Counted from the stretch's first letter, positions 1 through 9,003 are shown. The stretch is 64,000 nt of DNA from Paenibacillus sp. S150 (GCF_019352175.1 NZ_JACBYI010000024.1:1-64000), one strand, 5' to 3'. Numbers and translations are program-made. The notes: a model not told the origin generated them from the letters alone.

Positions 1-125
1 AAGGCTTTTTTGGGCCTTTGGAGCTGCCCCCCATGCAAATCCGCCTCCAACCCAAGTCCATATTGATATTTTTCCAATAGGCTGCCCCCCTGCTTGTACT
101 GTGTTAAGTTCTTTGCAAAATTACT
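1..125. other. left-edge non-coding DNA
   Basis: No gene is seen. The first 20 bases (AAGGC, then a T-run, then GGGCC) look like the tail of a terminator belonging to a gene left of the window. A short GCTGCCCCCC motif occurs twice (about 23-32 and 82-91). Confidence 0.4.
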
Positions 126-486
126 GGGTGAACAGGCCAACCCCGCCCCAACAACGGCATTTCTGCCGTTATTTCGGGGTGCCGGGGCCAGTTAGGCCTC
201 AACAACGGCATTTCTGCCGTTAATTCGGGTCGCCCGGGCCAACCCCGCCTCAACAACGGCATTTCTGCCGTTAATTCGGGGTGAACAGGCCAACCCCGCC
301 TCAACAACGGCATTTCTGCCGTTAATTCAGGTCGCCCGGGCCAACCCCGCCCCAACAACGGCATTTCTGCCGTTAATTCGGGTCGCCCGGGCCAACCCCG
401 CTTCAATAACGGCATTTCTGCCGTTATTTCGGGGTGAACAGGCCAACCCCGCCCCAACAACGGCATTTCTGCCGTTATTTCGGGGC
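126..486. repeat. 51-bp tandem hairpin array, seven units
   Basis: Seven copies of a 51-bp unit lie head to tail. Each contains an 18-base perfect hairpin (AACGGCA, TTTC loop, TGCCGTT). Hairpins start at 153, 204, 255, 306, 357, 408 and 459, so the spacing is exactly 51 bp throughout. The linkers are GC-rich variants around CCAACCCCGCC and differ slightly between units. As 51 is a multiple of three, one minus-strand frame stays open through the whole array, which is probably a by-product of the period. It is not CRISPR-like: the whole unit is repeated and there are no unique spacers. Confidence 0.95.
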
Positions 487-879
487 GCGCTGCAGTACTC
501 TTGCGAATAATCTCACACAGTCGAGCGAGAAAGAGTAAGCGAATGAGTGTGGAAGTAAGCGTTGGGAAGGGAGTTGCCGGACGCTCAGCTTGCCCACTCC
601 GCACCTACACAAGGGGATAAGCCCAAAAAGCAAAAAAGCCCGCTACAAGCGTACCTATAGACTGGACACTTAGAAAAAAGGTATGCGGGCTGTTGTTCGC
701 TTTGAAAGAAGACACGGAACTATGAAGTCTTACTTCATCTCGCCTGCGCTCAGATCGTTTGGAGAAGCATACGATCCATTCATTCCCGGTAACTTATTTT
801 GGGATAGGTTCTAAGGCTTATCCGATGATGTTATAATAATCGGATGGATGAATCACACAGAGATAGTAACGGAGGAATT
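487..879. other. intergenic region with IS-end-like and hairpin sequence
   Basis: No convincing gene is seen. Around 630-690 AGCCCGC and GCGGGCT flank a TGGACACTTAG motif that resembles an IS inverted terminal repeat. A possible partner, AAAGTGTCCA, is near 1740. An ATCCGAT/ATCGGAT inverted repeat lies about 818-846. GGAGGAA just before 880 is the ribosome binding site of the decayed rlmH copy. Confidence 0.4.
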
Positions 880-1325
880 ATGTTCATACAAATTATCGGC
901 GTGGGCAAATTGAAGGAAAAGTACCTGACCCTCGGCATCGCGGAGTATGCCAAACGGCTGACGCCCTACGATGATTGAGGTGGCGGATGAGAAAGCACCT
1001 GACAATCTCAGCGAAGCCAAGGTGTCCAGGTGAAGGCACGCGAGGGCGAGCGCATCCTCGCGCACATTAAGAGCGACGCGCATGTCATTGCGCTCGCGAT
1101 CGACGGCAAGCTCTGGAGCTCGACAGGCTCGGCACCTACGGGACGAGCCATGTCGTTTTCATCATCGGAGGGAGCCACGGGCTCTCCGATGAGGTGATGC
1201 GCCGCGCGCAGCAGCGCATGAGCTTCGGCCGCATGACGCTGTCCCACCAGCTCATGCGGCTGGTGCTGGTGGAGCAGGTGTATCGGGCGGTGAAGATAAA
1301 CCGCGGTGAACCGTATCATAAGTAG
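880..1325 (+). pseudogene. rlmH: decayed rlmH copy (23S rRNA methyltransferase)
   Basis: This is a degenerate copy of the intact rlmH at 16088-16567. It keeps the start ([15 protein letters not shown]), the SAM-binding [12 protein letters not shown] region and the C-terminus ending EPYHK. Internal segments are missing: about 13 bases after RLTPY, several bases after SEAK, and about 25 bases around the sequence matching [10 protein letters not shown]. These deletions break the frame, so no full RlmH can be made. RlmH methylates pseudouridine 1915 in helix 69 of 23S rRNA; the intact copy presumably does this. The 3' end is the best preserved part, as expected if it serves as an attachment site. 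Confidence 0.93.
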
Positions 1326-1338
1326 CGGCAAGTTTTTT
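1301..1338 (+). other. putative att site 1 (rlmH 3' end)
   Basis: The end of the decayed rlmH (GTATCATAAGTAG) is followed by GGCAAGTTTT at 1327-1336. The same combination, with small changes, recurs near 9032, 16553, 19976 and 23881. The position matches the SCC attachment site at the 3' end of staphylococcal rlmH (orfX). This would be the left boundary of block A. Confidence 0.65.
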
Positions 1339-1850
1339 GGTGGGTAACTGCGTAAAAGGCGTGGAAAAAGATTAGCATGGTGAGGGTTTACACTAAGTAA
1401 CTTTCTGTGAAAAAGCCTGCTACAGAGGAGATATGCTGTGATTTGAGGGCATAGAGCTGGACGGGACTTACTCCTATTTGGCATCAGATGACGATAGTGT
1501 ACGGAGCGTTGAACTTTTGCTTGGGAAAAGCAAAAGCCCCTGCTACCGTTTGGGTGAAAGGGGCTTTTCTTAAAAAACACGAATTGACTTTATCATCGAA
1601 CTCCAATTCGATGCCGTCCGGTAACCGGTAACTGGAAGTCACCTACCCCACCAGATCCTTCTTCACTTCAACCGTGCAATAGAATCGTTGTTTGATAGCC
1701 GTTCTTTCTCCTCTCTTTAGTCTAACTTTTGAGAGGGTAAAGTGTCCAACGTTATGCGGTTTGAAATACAAATGGCCGGTCGTATAATTTTTCCATTACA
1801 GGGCAAGATAAAACCGCAGGATTTTGATTTTTTTAATGAAGGAGAAGACT
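1339..1850. other. gene-free stretch before ger operon
   Basis: No intact gene is seen. The sequence about 1400-1460 weakly resembles that about 9130-9190 (shared AAAAAGCCT and GATTTGAGGG), so both may derive from the original flank of rlmH. A terminator lies at 1532-1568. The stretch 1700-1850 should hold the ger operon promoter; AAGGAGAAG near 1841 is its ribosome binding site. Confidence 0.5.
1532..1571 (+). terminator. Rho-independent terminator
   Basis: Perfect 10-bp stem AAAAGCCCCT (1532-1541) and AGGGGCTTTT (1559-1568), ending in a T-rich tail. No intact gene precedes it, so it is probably left over from a lost one. Confidence 0.75.
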
Positions 1851-3308
1851 ATGGTTGAAAAATACGGCCCTCAAATGAAAAATCATCAAATGTCCACATG
1901 GCTTGATGAATTAAAACAGAAATTAAACCATATGGATGATGCAGAAATTGTTGAGCACAGAATGGGTCCCAGTGCCTCAGTCCATCTTTTATACATAAAA
2001 ACGTTAATCGATCCAGAGCGTTTAAACGAGACGATTATTCAGCCACTTCATCGTTCTGCCGGCAATTCGCTTTCTTCATGGATAACCAATGCCAAAGTTT
2101 CGGAAGTTATATCGATCGAAGATGCTCAGCAAAAAATAATGCAAGGATTTATTCTTCTAAACGATTCAGTCAACGATCAGTGGTTAGGCGTCCAACTGGA
2201 AAACCCTCTTGGTCGGGCAGTTGAACCTTCCCAAACGGAAACTGTTATATATGGAGCGAAAGACAGCTTCAGTGAACAAATCGATAAAAACATTACAATG
2301 TTGCGCAGACGTTTGCCTATAACTACATTAAAAACGGAAAGCTTTACTATCGGTTCACTGAGTAAAACGAAAGTTGTGTTACTGTACATAGACGGATTAA
2401 CTAATCCAGAATTTGTTTCCCTTGCAAGAAAGAAAATTGAAAGTGTGGATTTCGATCAATTTTTAGACTCCTCTCAGCTTGCAGCTTTTATTGAAGATCA
2501 TAACCATACGGTCTTTCCGCAGTTTCTACAAACGGATCGGCCGGATGCCTGTGCCTACGCCTTAGGTGAGGGAAAGCTGACGCTATTGGTTTCCAATTCA
2601 CCGTTTGCTTTAATTGCCCCCATTACTTTTTTCCATCTACTCCAATCTCCGGAAGACTACTTCCTTCGTTGGCCGGTAGCCAGTTTTTTACGTTTAATCC
2701 GGTACGGAAGTTTTATTGTTTCTTTGACGATGATTCCTTTTTATGTTGCGTTAACGACATTTCATTACCAAATGGTTCCGCTGCCGCTTCTTTACGTATT
2801 ATTGGAATCGAGAGGCAAATTGCCCTTTACTCCGTTTGCGGAAGGATTTTTCATGATCGTAACGCTGGAAATCATCAAAGAAGCAAGTTTACGAATGCCG
2901 ACCAAAACCAGTCAAACTTTAGGGGTTATCGGTGGTATCGTCATTGGACAAGCTGCTGTAGAAGCAGGCTTTGCAAGTAAAGTATTGATAGTGTTGATGG
3001 GTATATCCGCTATTGCTTTCTTTTTAGTTCCCAATTATCAAGTTACAAAATCCATGGTGCTGATGCAAATTCTTCTTCTTATCCTTGCATCGTTTCTTGG
3101 GTTGCCGGGAATCGTGATCGGGCTAATCGGGATTCTTGCACATCTCCATGCATTAACGTCATTAGGTCAACCTTATTTAGCACCGATTGCTCCTTTTTAT
3201 GGAAAGGATTGGAATGACCTCTTTATCCGCGGCCCTTTAATTTGGATGAAAACTCGTCCGAAATATCTAAAACCACTACGGAAATGGCGACAGGAGATGA
3301 AGAAGTGA
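1851..3308 (+). CDS. gerKA: GerA-family spore germination receptor subunit A
   Basis: A 485-residue member of the GerA/GerKA family, the A subunit of the nutrient germinant receptor in the spore inner membrane. The first roughly 285 residues form the hydrophilic N-terminal region and contain a GRAVEPSQTETVIYGAKDSF stretch matching the family's conserved EP..E..irGp.d.F pattern. Several membrane segments follow from FLRLIRYGSFIVSLTMIPFY. ATG 1851 is chosen because AAGGAGAAG precedes it; the frame opens earlier but without a ribosome binding site. Its last bases overlap the GTG of the B subunit. The operon is clearly more AT-rich than the opp and metabolic genes of the window, consistent with transfer. 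The symbol names the family, not a proven orthologue. Confidence 0.93.
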   Translation: MVEKYGPQMKNHQMSTWLDELKQKLNHMDDAEIVEHRMGPSASVHLLYIKTLIDPERLNETIIQPLHRSAGNSLSSWITNAKVSEVISIEDAQQKIMQGFILLNDSVNDQWLGVQLENPLGRAVEPSQTETVIYGAKDSFSEQIDKNITMLRRRLPITTLKTESFTIGSLSKTKVVLLYIDGLTNPEFVSLARKKIESVDFDQFLDSSQLAAFIEDHNHTVFPQFLQTDRPDACAYALGEGKLTLLVSNSPFALIAPITFFHLLQSPEDYFLRWPVASFLRLIRYGSFIVSLTMIPFYVALTTFHYQMVPLPLLYVLLESRGKLPFTPFAEGFFMIVTLEIIKEASLRMPTKTSQTLGVIGGIVIGQAAVEAGFASKVLIVLMGISAIAFFLVPNYQVTKSMVLMQILLLILASFLGLPGIVIGLIGILAHLHALTSLGQPYLAPIAPFYGKDWNDLFIRGPLIWMKTRPKYLKPLRKWRQEMKK

Positions 3309-4420
3309 AGAGTTTATCCTTATATAAGCGAACTTCCACTCTTGGCGGTATCTATTTCCTTCTCTTAGTGAACCGCATGCAAATGCATTATTTTATTTTA
3401 ATCATGCCGGTTTATTTGGTTCATTCGTATATGGTTTGGGGAATTGTCGTGATGGGGCTACTGTCCCAACTTAATTTGATGATGATGTCCAAATGGTTTA
3501 CTTCCAGTTATGCAGCGAAAGGCTATCAAGGATTTTTACAGCTTTTCGGGAAACGGACGGTTCAAGTTTTCGCAATACTTGGATTTTTGATAATATTGTT
3601 AAAAATTTCAATCATAACACTGGGATACGTTGAAATGCTCCATAGTTTTATTTTTCCATCTATGGATAAAAGGTGGCTGATTCTAATCATTCTTTTGATC
3701 AGCTTATATGTGGCTTCACATGGAATGGAGAATACATTGCGTTTTGTCGTCATCGCCTTTCTTTGCGGGGCTTGGATCGCAGTCCTGTTTATTCCTTTTT
3801 TCTTTCAACCGGATACAAATTACCGCGATTTGTATCCTCTCATACCCACCGAATGGTCAGGACAATCATGGCAAGGTTTGTTGTTTATTTGGTCGGCATT
3901 TTCCGGTCCGGTATATTTGGCTTTTATGGTTCCATGGTTAAGCTCCAATAAAAAAATATCGAAATACCTGGTCATTGGAAACATGCTGTCGATCATGGAA
4001 TATTTATTATTGTTCGTTGCTTCGGTATTGTTTTACGGTTCGTACTACTTACGCAAGATCGATTTTCCGATAGGATATATGGGAAGCTACATTCAAACGA
4101 GCGGTTTAGAACGAATCGATTACATCCTTATCTCTTTCCATATGTTTAATTATGTGTTTGACATTTCAATTCTTCTGTTATGTTTTTATGGAGCCGGAAG
4201 AGTCTTTATGAGAAAAATGAAAGAACGCACGACTCGGATCGGATTATTGTCGAGTTGGTTCGTCATTTTGATAAGCATCATCTTAATGGATCAATGGTTA
4301 TGGCAAACGGTTCCGGGTCAAAAGATGTTACTGAACCTTCAAATCTGGATCGGCTCATGCATTTATTTACTTATTCCTACGATCCTTTTCACTGCAGTTA
4401 AACGAAAGGAGAGTATGTAG
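3305..4420 (+). CDS. gerKB: GerB-family spore germination receptor subunit B
   Basis: About 371 residues of almost continuous membrane segments, typical of GerKB/GerAB proteins, which belong to the APC transporter superfamily and bind the germinant. The GTG at 3305 shares GTGA with the stop of subunit A, and AGGAG lies 8 bases upstream; an earlier ATG would overlap subunit A by about 60 bases. The tight overlap implies translational coupling. Motifs include SAFSGPVYLAFMVPWL in the middle and a short basic C-terminus. Subunit C starts three bases after the stop. Confidence 0.9.
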   Translation: MKSLSLYKRTSTLGGIYFLLLVNRMQMHYFILIMPVYLVHSYMVWGIVVMGLLSQLNLMMMSKWFTSSYAAKGYQGFLQLFGKRTVQVFAILGFLIILLKISIITLGYVEMLHSFIFPSMDKRWLILIILLISLYVASHGMENTLRFVVIAFLCGAWIAVLFIPFFFQPDTNYRDLYPLIPTEWSGQSWQGLLFIWSAFSGPVYLAFMVPWLSSNKKISKYLVIGNMLSIMEYLLLFVASVLFYGSYYLRKIDFPIGYMGSYIQTSGLERIDYILISFHMFNYVFDISILLLCFYGAGRVFMRKMKERTTRIGLLSSWFVILISIILMDQWLWQTVPGQKMLLNLQIWIGSCIYLLIPTILFTAVKRKESM

Positions 4421-4422
4421 GC

Positions 4423-5529
4423 ATGGTACCATACAAGCACTATGGTTTATTGGCGATTGTAAGCCTTATGTGGATGGCCGGCTGTTCTTCTCCATATGTC
4501 GAGAACAATAAAATCGAAGAGATTGCTCCGGTAGTTTTCTGGTCGGTTGACAAGGGGACGGAAGGAAAGTTGGAAATCAGCACTTTAGTACCACCGCTCA
4601 TCCAAGAAAAAAAACGTCTTCTCTCCAAGGAAGTTGATCTGTTAAAGCAGGGAGACCAGAAGTTTAATTTAATTTATTATCGGGAATTAAAGCAGGGGCA
4701 GCTGCGAATGTTATTAATTAATGAGGAGCTGGCAAAAAAAGGAGGCATTGAAAAGCTGATCAATACCATACTGGTTGATCCCGATATTTCAATGCGTGTC
4801 TATTTGTTGATTGTCAGAGGCAATTTTGATGAATACATAAAAAATCAATTGACGGAGCAAGAAAACCAAGATTATTTTCTTTATCGGATGTTAAAGCATT
4901 ACGAGGAGCATAATCAAGGTGAAATGAGCATCGTCAATATTCATAAATTCATGAAGAAGGTATATTCCCCTTTTAAGGATCCGATCCTGCCGGTTTTTCA
5001 TTCGGATAAGAACAATTTCAATTACGTAGGAACAGCCATCTTCCAAAACGATAAAGAAGTAATGGTCATTCAAGACGTGGACGATAATATTTTTCAACTT
5101 CTGGATAACGATCATTTCCTAAAAGTCTTGGCCATTCCAAAGTTATCTATCAGTTTAGGACGTATTCGATCCAATGTTCGCATGAAACTATCGAGGGACT
5201 ATTCATCCTTGTCTTTACATGTGGGATTGAAAGGAAGAATTGAGGAATACCAGGGAGAATTGAATATTCAAAGTGAGGAACAATTGGAACATTTAATTCA
5301 TAAAATTGAGGTCTACCTTGAGGAACAAACGTCAGATTTATTAAAAAGAATGCAACGTTGGAAAGTCGATCCCTTAGAGGTCGGAACCCATTCGCTTAAG
5401 GCGTTTTCTAAAGAAATAACGAATGAGCAATGGTTGAAACATTGGGAAAATATGAGAATTAATGTTGATTACGACATCAAAGTACATCCTTTGATTAATG
5501 GAGCGGTTGATGTGTTTCAAAACAAGTAA
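4423..5529 (+). CDS. gerKC: Ger(x)C-family spore germination lipoprotein subunit C
   Basis: A 368-residue Ger(x)C lipoprotein, the third subunit of the receptor. The signal peptide ends in a WMAGC lipobox (Cys near residue 21), so it should be lipid-anchored on the outer face of the spore inner membrane. The C-terminal part ending near EQWLKHWENMRINVDYDIKVHP matches the family's conserved end. It follows subunit B by two bases and ends the operon. Base composition is AT-rich like its partners. Confidence 0.9.
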   Translation: MVPYKHYGLLAIVSLMWMAGCSSPYVENNKIEEIAPVVFWSVDKGTEGKLEISTLVPPLIQEKKRLLSKEVDLLKQGDQKFNLIYYRELKQGQLRMLLINEELAKKGGIEKLINTILVDPDISMRVYLLIVRGNFDEYIKNQLTEQENQDYFLYRMLKHYEEHNQGEMSIVNIHKFMKKVYSPFKDPILPVFHSDKNNFNYVGTAIFQNDKEVMVIQDVDDNIFQLLDNDHFLKVLAIPKLSISLGRIRSNVRMKLSRDYSSLSLHVGLKGRIEEYQGELNIQSEEQLEHLIHKIEVYLEEQTSDLLKRMQRWKVDPLEVGTHSLKAFSKEITNEQWLKHWENMRINVDYDIKVHPLINGAVDVFQNK

Positions 5530-5808
5530 ATCGTTCCGAGCCGCTTAAGAGCGCATGATAAAGATGGGCATGCCAGTATATCGACGCTAATCGGTGAGGG
5601 ATATCAAATCATTACACTGTAAAACAGATGAACGATCAGGATCCCATGTCTTCGAGGTATGTCTAGATAACTGTAACGCTTACTAATCTTTATTTGTAAA
5701 AATCCCAACATATAATAAATGGTTTGTTATGTCTTGGAAAAATGTATTTTATGTAAAAAATTAAATATTATGAAACTTTTTCTAATAAAATGCGTCTGAG
5801 CGAAAATA
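5530..5808. other. AT-rich intergenic region with a gene-end remnant
   Basis: A short open stretch about 5551-5622 reads AHDKDGHASISTLIGEGYQ and ends in a stop; it looks like the C-terminal stub of a lost gene. The rest (5640-5800) is very AT-rich and holds nothing recognisable. Confidence 0.4.
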
Positions 5809-5940
5809 ATGAGTATAATAATATTTTCTTCTCAGCGCTCTACAAAAATGTCGGTCCGTGGTGTTCAGCACATAATTGAAAAATATCGAGAACGTACAAA
5901 GATAGAACACCTCACTTGCCATACCCTCCGGCACACCTAA
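5809..5940 (+). pseudogene. tyrosine recombinase (integrase) fragment
   Basis: The 43-codon frame reads FSSQRSTKMSVRGVQHIIEK then YRERTKIEHLTCHTLRHT and a stop. This is the catalytic-domain region of XerC/XerD-like phage or transposon integrases: the SVRGVQ..I..Y block and the LT.H.LRHT motif with the conserved Arg and His. The N-terminal part and everything after LRHT, including the active-site Tyr, are missing. It is evidence of a past mobile element inside block A. Confidence 0.75.
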
Positions 5941-6159
5941 TATTGAAATGCCGATAGGCTTTGGCTGCTCTGAATCCGGAGTAAATGTTGCTCGGGTTTT
6001 TAAACATGCCTGATGGTAGTGAATCAAGTTTAAACTGAAGGTAGATTGTCGCAACGGCTAGGATTTATTATTACTCAACTTCCGGTTTATTGAGCAAATC
6101 TGCCAGTTAGCAAGCGAGTAAACAGGCGAAAACATAACTTTATAGTGAGAGTGTGAAAT
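5941..6159. other. non-coding spacer
   Basis: No gene is supported. A 90-codon open frame on the minus strand (5782-6054) has no ribosome binding site and overlaps the integrase remnant, so it is not called. Confidence 0.4.
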
Positions 6160-6610
6160 ATGGAAAAAATATTATTGGTTTGTATTATGATAATGTTGAT
6201 GCTAGTATCGGCTTGTGGAAATGTTGAAATGACATCAAATCCAAATTCTTCTAGTGAGCCTAAACCTGCAACGGATGAGTCTATTATTCCAAAAAACACA
6301 TCCGAATATTGTGATTCAGAAAGTATAAATTTGGATAGTGAAGCTGAAAAATATTTCTATGGAACTTGGAGAGTTGAGAAGCTTTTAGGATTTGCAAATT
6401 CATATAATGACGCTTCTGAATATCCAACAGGGCAAAAATTTATCGGAGATGAAATTATAATCAAAAAAGATTCTTTTTCATCAAAATATAAGTGACCCTT
6501 CTACAAAAATTAGAATACCTGTAAGTGTAAGTTTTTTTGTTGTTAATAACGATAGGCTTATCTTGTTATCAGAGGCAACTATTTTTGAGCTTGAAAAAAT
6601 TACTGATTAA
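6160..6610 (+). pseudogene. small lipoprotein gene with internal deletion
   Basis: The frame starts with a lipoprotein signal peptide (MEKILLVCIMIMLMLVSACG, Cys near residue 19) and a domain with GTWRVEKLLGFANSYND, then stops at 6495. From about 6487 to 6610 the sequence continues in another frame as ISDPSTKIRIPVSVSFFVVN and ends FELEKITD, a plausible C-terminal strand and helix. The simplest reading is an internal deletion that removed part of the middle and shifted the frame. Function unknown. The DNA is much more AT-rich than the surroundings. Confidence 0.7.
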
Positions 6611-6747
6611 ATGAATGCGATTCTGCAAATGCCTGTGAATATAATTTTTTAAACAAGAAAGCGATATTCAGGACATCGAAGGTATGCTCCGTGAGGCCAA
6701 TGATGAGAAGATACGTGTGGCTAAAAATGTAATTATTATGAAGCAAA
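6611..6747. other. spacer with coding remnant
   Basis: A short open stretch about 6660-6745 reads DIEGMLREANDEKIRVAKN and runs into the following terminator; it is too short to identify and is probably a gene stub. Confidence 0.35.
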
Positions 6748-6782
6748 GCAAAACGCACAAGCCATTGGCTTGTGCGTTTTGC
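6748..6782 (-). terminator. terminator of the aarF-like gene
   Basis: A perfect 16-bp stem (GCAAAACGCACAAGCC and its complement) with a three-base loop sits 5 bases after the minus-strand stop at 6788. On the minus strand it is followed by TTTGCTTC. It could also work in the plus direction. Confidence 0.85.
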
Positions 6783-6787
6783 TAGTG

Positions 6788-8491
6788 CTAGGACTTCGGC
6801 TTTTCTAATCTGCTCTGTTCACGCATGGTCCTCATCTGCCTTGCATGTCTTACTTCACGGCGGCTTTCTCTCGTTTTGAGTTGGCCGAGCATAATGAGCA
6901 ACCCCAAAGCGCCGAGCACATAAGAAACGATATGACTCATTTCATTCCACATGTTTGCAGCAGTCAGAAGGAATACCGCTCCAATGATTGTGGCAATAAT
7001 CCGCCCTGTATTCTTATTTTGCGTTTCTATCAATTTTTTCTCAAAGGAACTCGATAACTTTACCCGTAAATTTCCGCTATCCATTTTATCTACTGCAGAA
7101 ATGAACTTCTTTGTCGTAGGAAGGATTCCTTTTAGAAGGTTCTTGCCTTCATCTACAACTTTGGAGAAGGCACTTCCGAGTAGATCGCCACGCATAACCT
7201 CTTCGACATAAGGCTTAACGGTCCCAATCAAATCAAGCTCAGGGTCCAGTCCAGTACAAAGTCCATACACCGTGCCCAGTGCTTTTCCCAAAAATGTTGT
7301 ATTTGCAGGTAACTGAAAGGGCTGAGAATAGAGGAAATCACGTAACTCTTCTACATTGTCACCTGACGTCACAAAACTCAAATCAAACGTATCGCCGTTT
7401 ATTTGTTCAAATAATAACGTAAGATTCCTTGAGAATACATCTAAATCTACATTCCGTCTTAAAAATCTCAAACGGGTAAGGGCATCGATGGCGCCGTGGG
7501 CATCTTTTAAATACACGGCCATTAGAAGCGCGATCATCTGCTCCTTCATATCCTCGGCAATGCGTCCGACCATTCCAAAATCGATTAAGGCTATGGTGCC
7601 GTCAGGCTGCACGAGAACATTGCCCGGATGCGGGTCTGCGTGAAAGAAACCTTCTAATAAAATCTGTTCTACGAAAATTTCTATCAGTGACTTCGCTAAT
7701 TGGGTCCGGTCTACACCCCAGGCATCAAGCTGGGCAAAATTGTTGATTTTTACACCCTCCAAGAACTCCATGGTTAGCACTTTGGAAGTTGTATAGGACC
7801 AATGAATGGCTGGAACGACAACATCATCCCGATGGATAAGCTGCAGCTGGAATTCTTCTGCATTCCGCCCCTCTTGCTCATAATCGAGCTCATCCATAAC
7901 GGTATCGTGAAACTCATCATACACAGCATCGAGGTCCATGAAATCTGCAATCTTCGTCTGGCGTTTCAATAACGAAATAGCAACTTGTATGGATTTCCAA
8001 TCAATGTCTATAATGTCCTCGACCCCGGGACGCATCACCTTCACTGCGACTTCTTCACCTGTTCGTAAGGTTGCCCGGTGTACCTGTCCCAAGGAAGCTG
8101 CTGCAATAGAAGTCGTATTAAACTCTGCAAAAATCTCGCTAATGGATACGCCGAGTTCACTCTCTACCTTGTGCCTGATCTCGGGAAAATCTACGGAATC
8201 TACGGAATCCTGCAGCTTGGATAATTCCTCAATAACTTCCTTCGGCAAAATATCCACCTGCGCACTCACATGCTGCCCAAGCTTGATAATTAATCCACCC
8301 ATATCCATGGCGGTCTTCGTAAAATACGCTGCCTGCTTTCGATATAAGGCTTTTGTTTTCGCTTCTAAATGCCGTCTTGGTATGAAATACTTTTGCTTGC
8401 CCAGCCACCAGAAATCCCAGGCGAACTTAAAAATCATCCGCATGGTTCTTCTGAACCGGGCATCCTTCATCAATTTAAAGAATTCGCTCAT
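6788..8491 (-). CDS. AarF/UbiB-family (ABC1) atypical kinase-like protein
   Basis: A 567-residue ABC1/UbiB family protein. Visible motifs are the KxGQ signature (KLGQ near residues 70-73), the Ala-rich loop AAASLGQVH, VAVKVMRPG with the ATP-binding Lys, the HADPHPGNVLV catalytic loop and the DFGMVG metal-binding motif. Two hydrophobic segments near the C-terminus (about 510-550) probably anchor it in the membrane. Relatives take part in ubiquinone or lipid-related metabolism through ATPase activity; the role in Gram-positive bacteria is unclear. Its ATG overlaps the stop of the AbrB-like gene by 4 bases (ATGA), so the two are coupled. It lies inside block A. Confidence 0.9.
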   Translation of the reverse strand: MSEFFKLMKDARFRRTMRMIFKFAWDFWWLGKQKYFIPRRHLEAKTKALYRKQAAYFTKTAMDMGGLIIKLGQHVSAQVDILPKEVIEELSKLQDSVDSVDFPEIRHKVESELGVSISEIFAEFNTTSIAAASLGQVHRATLRTGEEVAVKVMRPGVEDIIDIDWKSIQVAISLLKRQTKIADFMDLDAVYDEFHDTVMDELDYEQEGRNAEEFQLQLIHRDDVVVPAIHWSYTTSKVLTMEFLEGVKINNFAQLDAWGVDRTQLAKSLIEIFVEQILLEGFFHADPHPGNVLVQPDGTIALIDFGMVGRIAEDMKEQMIALLMAVYLKDAHGAIDALTRLRFLRRNVDLDVFSRNLTLLFEQINGDTFDLSFVTSGDNVEELRDFLYSQPFQLPANTTFLGKALGTVYGLCTGLDPELDLIGTVKPYVEEVMRGDLLGSAFSKVVDEGKNLLKGILPTTKKFISAVDKMDSGNLRVKLSSSFEKKLIETQNKNTGRIIATIIGAVFLLTAANMWNEMSHIVSYVLGALGLLIMLGQLKTRESRREVRHARQMRTMREQSRLEKPKS

Positions 8492-8811
8492 TCTTTTTCA
8501 TCTACCACAGGTTCATCATCTTCATCATCTGAAACAGCAGTGTTTTTATCAAAGATCGCTTGAGCCATACTTTCAAACTTTTTCGAGGCGCTCATGAAGA
8601 AATCCGCAAATTTGTTGAACATTTCAGCTTTGACTAGAATTACAGCCCCCTTGCGCTTATGCCCGAAAACGATGAATTTCTCACCTGGATTGATATCAAG
8701 TTCTTCCCTTGCTTCTCTAGGAATAACAATTTGTCCCCGCTCACCCATTGATGTTGTTCCCAGCACTTTGCCGTGCCCGAATCCATGACTATTTTCTTTT
8801 TTATGCTGCAT
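8488..8811 (-). CDS. AbrB/SpoVT-like DNA-binding protein
   Basis: A 107-residue protein with an N-terminal swapped-hairpin AbrB domain: GTTSMGERGQIVIPREAREE, then LDINPGEKFIVFG. The acidic C-terminus (SDDEDDEPVVDEKE) follows a helical stretch. AbrB-type proteins are dimeric transcription factors; here it probably regulates itself and the overlapping aarF-like gene. ATG 8811 follows GGAGAGATTC at a good distance. Confidence 0.85.
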   Translation of the reverse strand: MQHKKENSHGFGHGKVLGTTSMGERGQIVIPREAREELDINPGEKFIVFGHKRKGAVILVKAEMFNKFADFFMSASKKFESMAQAIFDKNTAVSDDEDDEPVVDEKE

Positions 8812-9003
8812 CCTGAATCTCTCCTTTGATAAACAATCTGTACAATAGTATGATATTTCATACTAATCATATTTACAAGGGAGTGGTGAAGAGGTCGTAT
8901 TCACAACACCTGGAATCTTCAATGATCTCTTAACATTATTGCGTATGGAATCAAATTAAAAGGTCCAGTCTCATTTCAACATTGTTGCACATGCGAAAAC
9001 GTT
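8812..9003. other. promoter-side spacer before att site 2
   Basis: This stretch should hold the minus-strand promoter of the abrB-aarF pair. A TATGATATTTCATACTAATCAT segment with dyad symmetry near 8848-8870 could be the AbrB-like operator. No other gene is seen. Confidence 0.35.

Noticed and set aside
126-486. CRISPR array
   Set aside because: The complete 51-bp unit is repeated, the parts between hairpins are also similar, and no cas genes are near.
104-604. 166-codon minus-strand frame with 17-residue repeats over the 51-bp array
   Set aside because: The open frame follows from a 51-bp period; there is no ribosome binding site and the hairpin symmetry explains the sequence better than coding.
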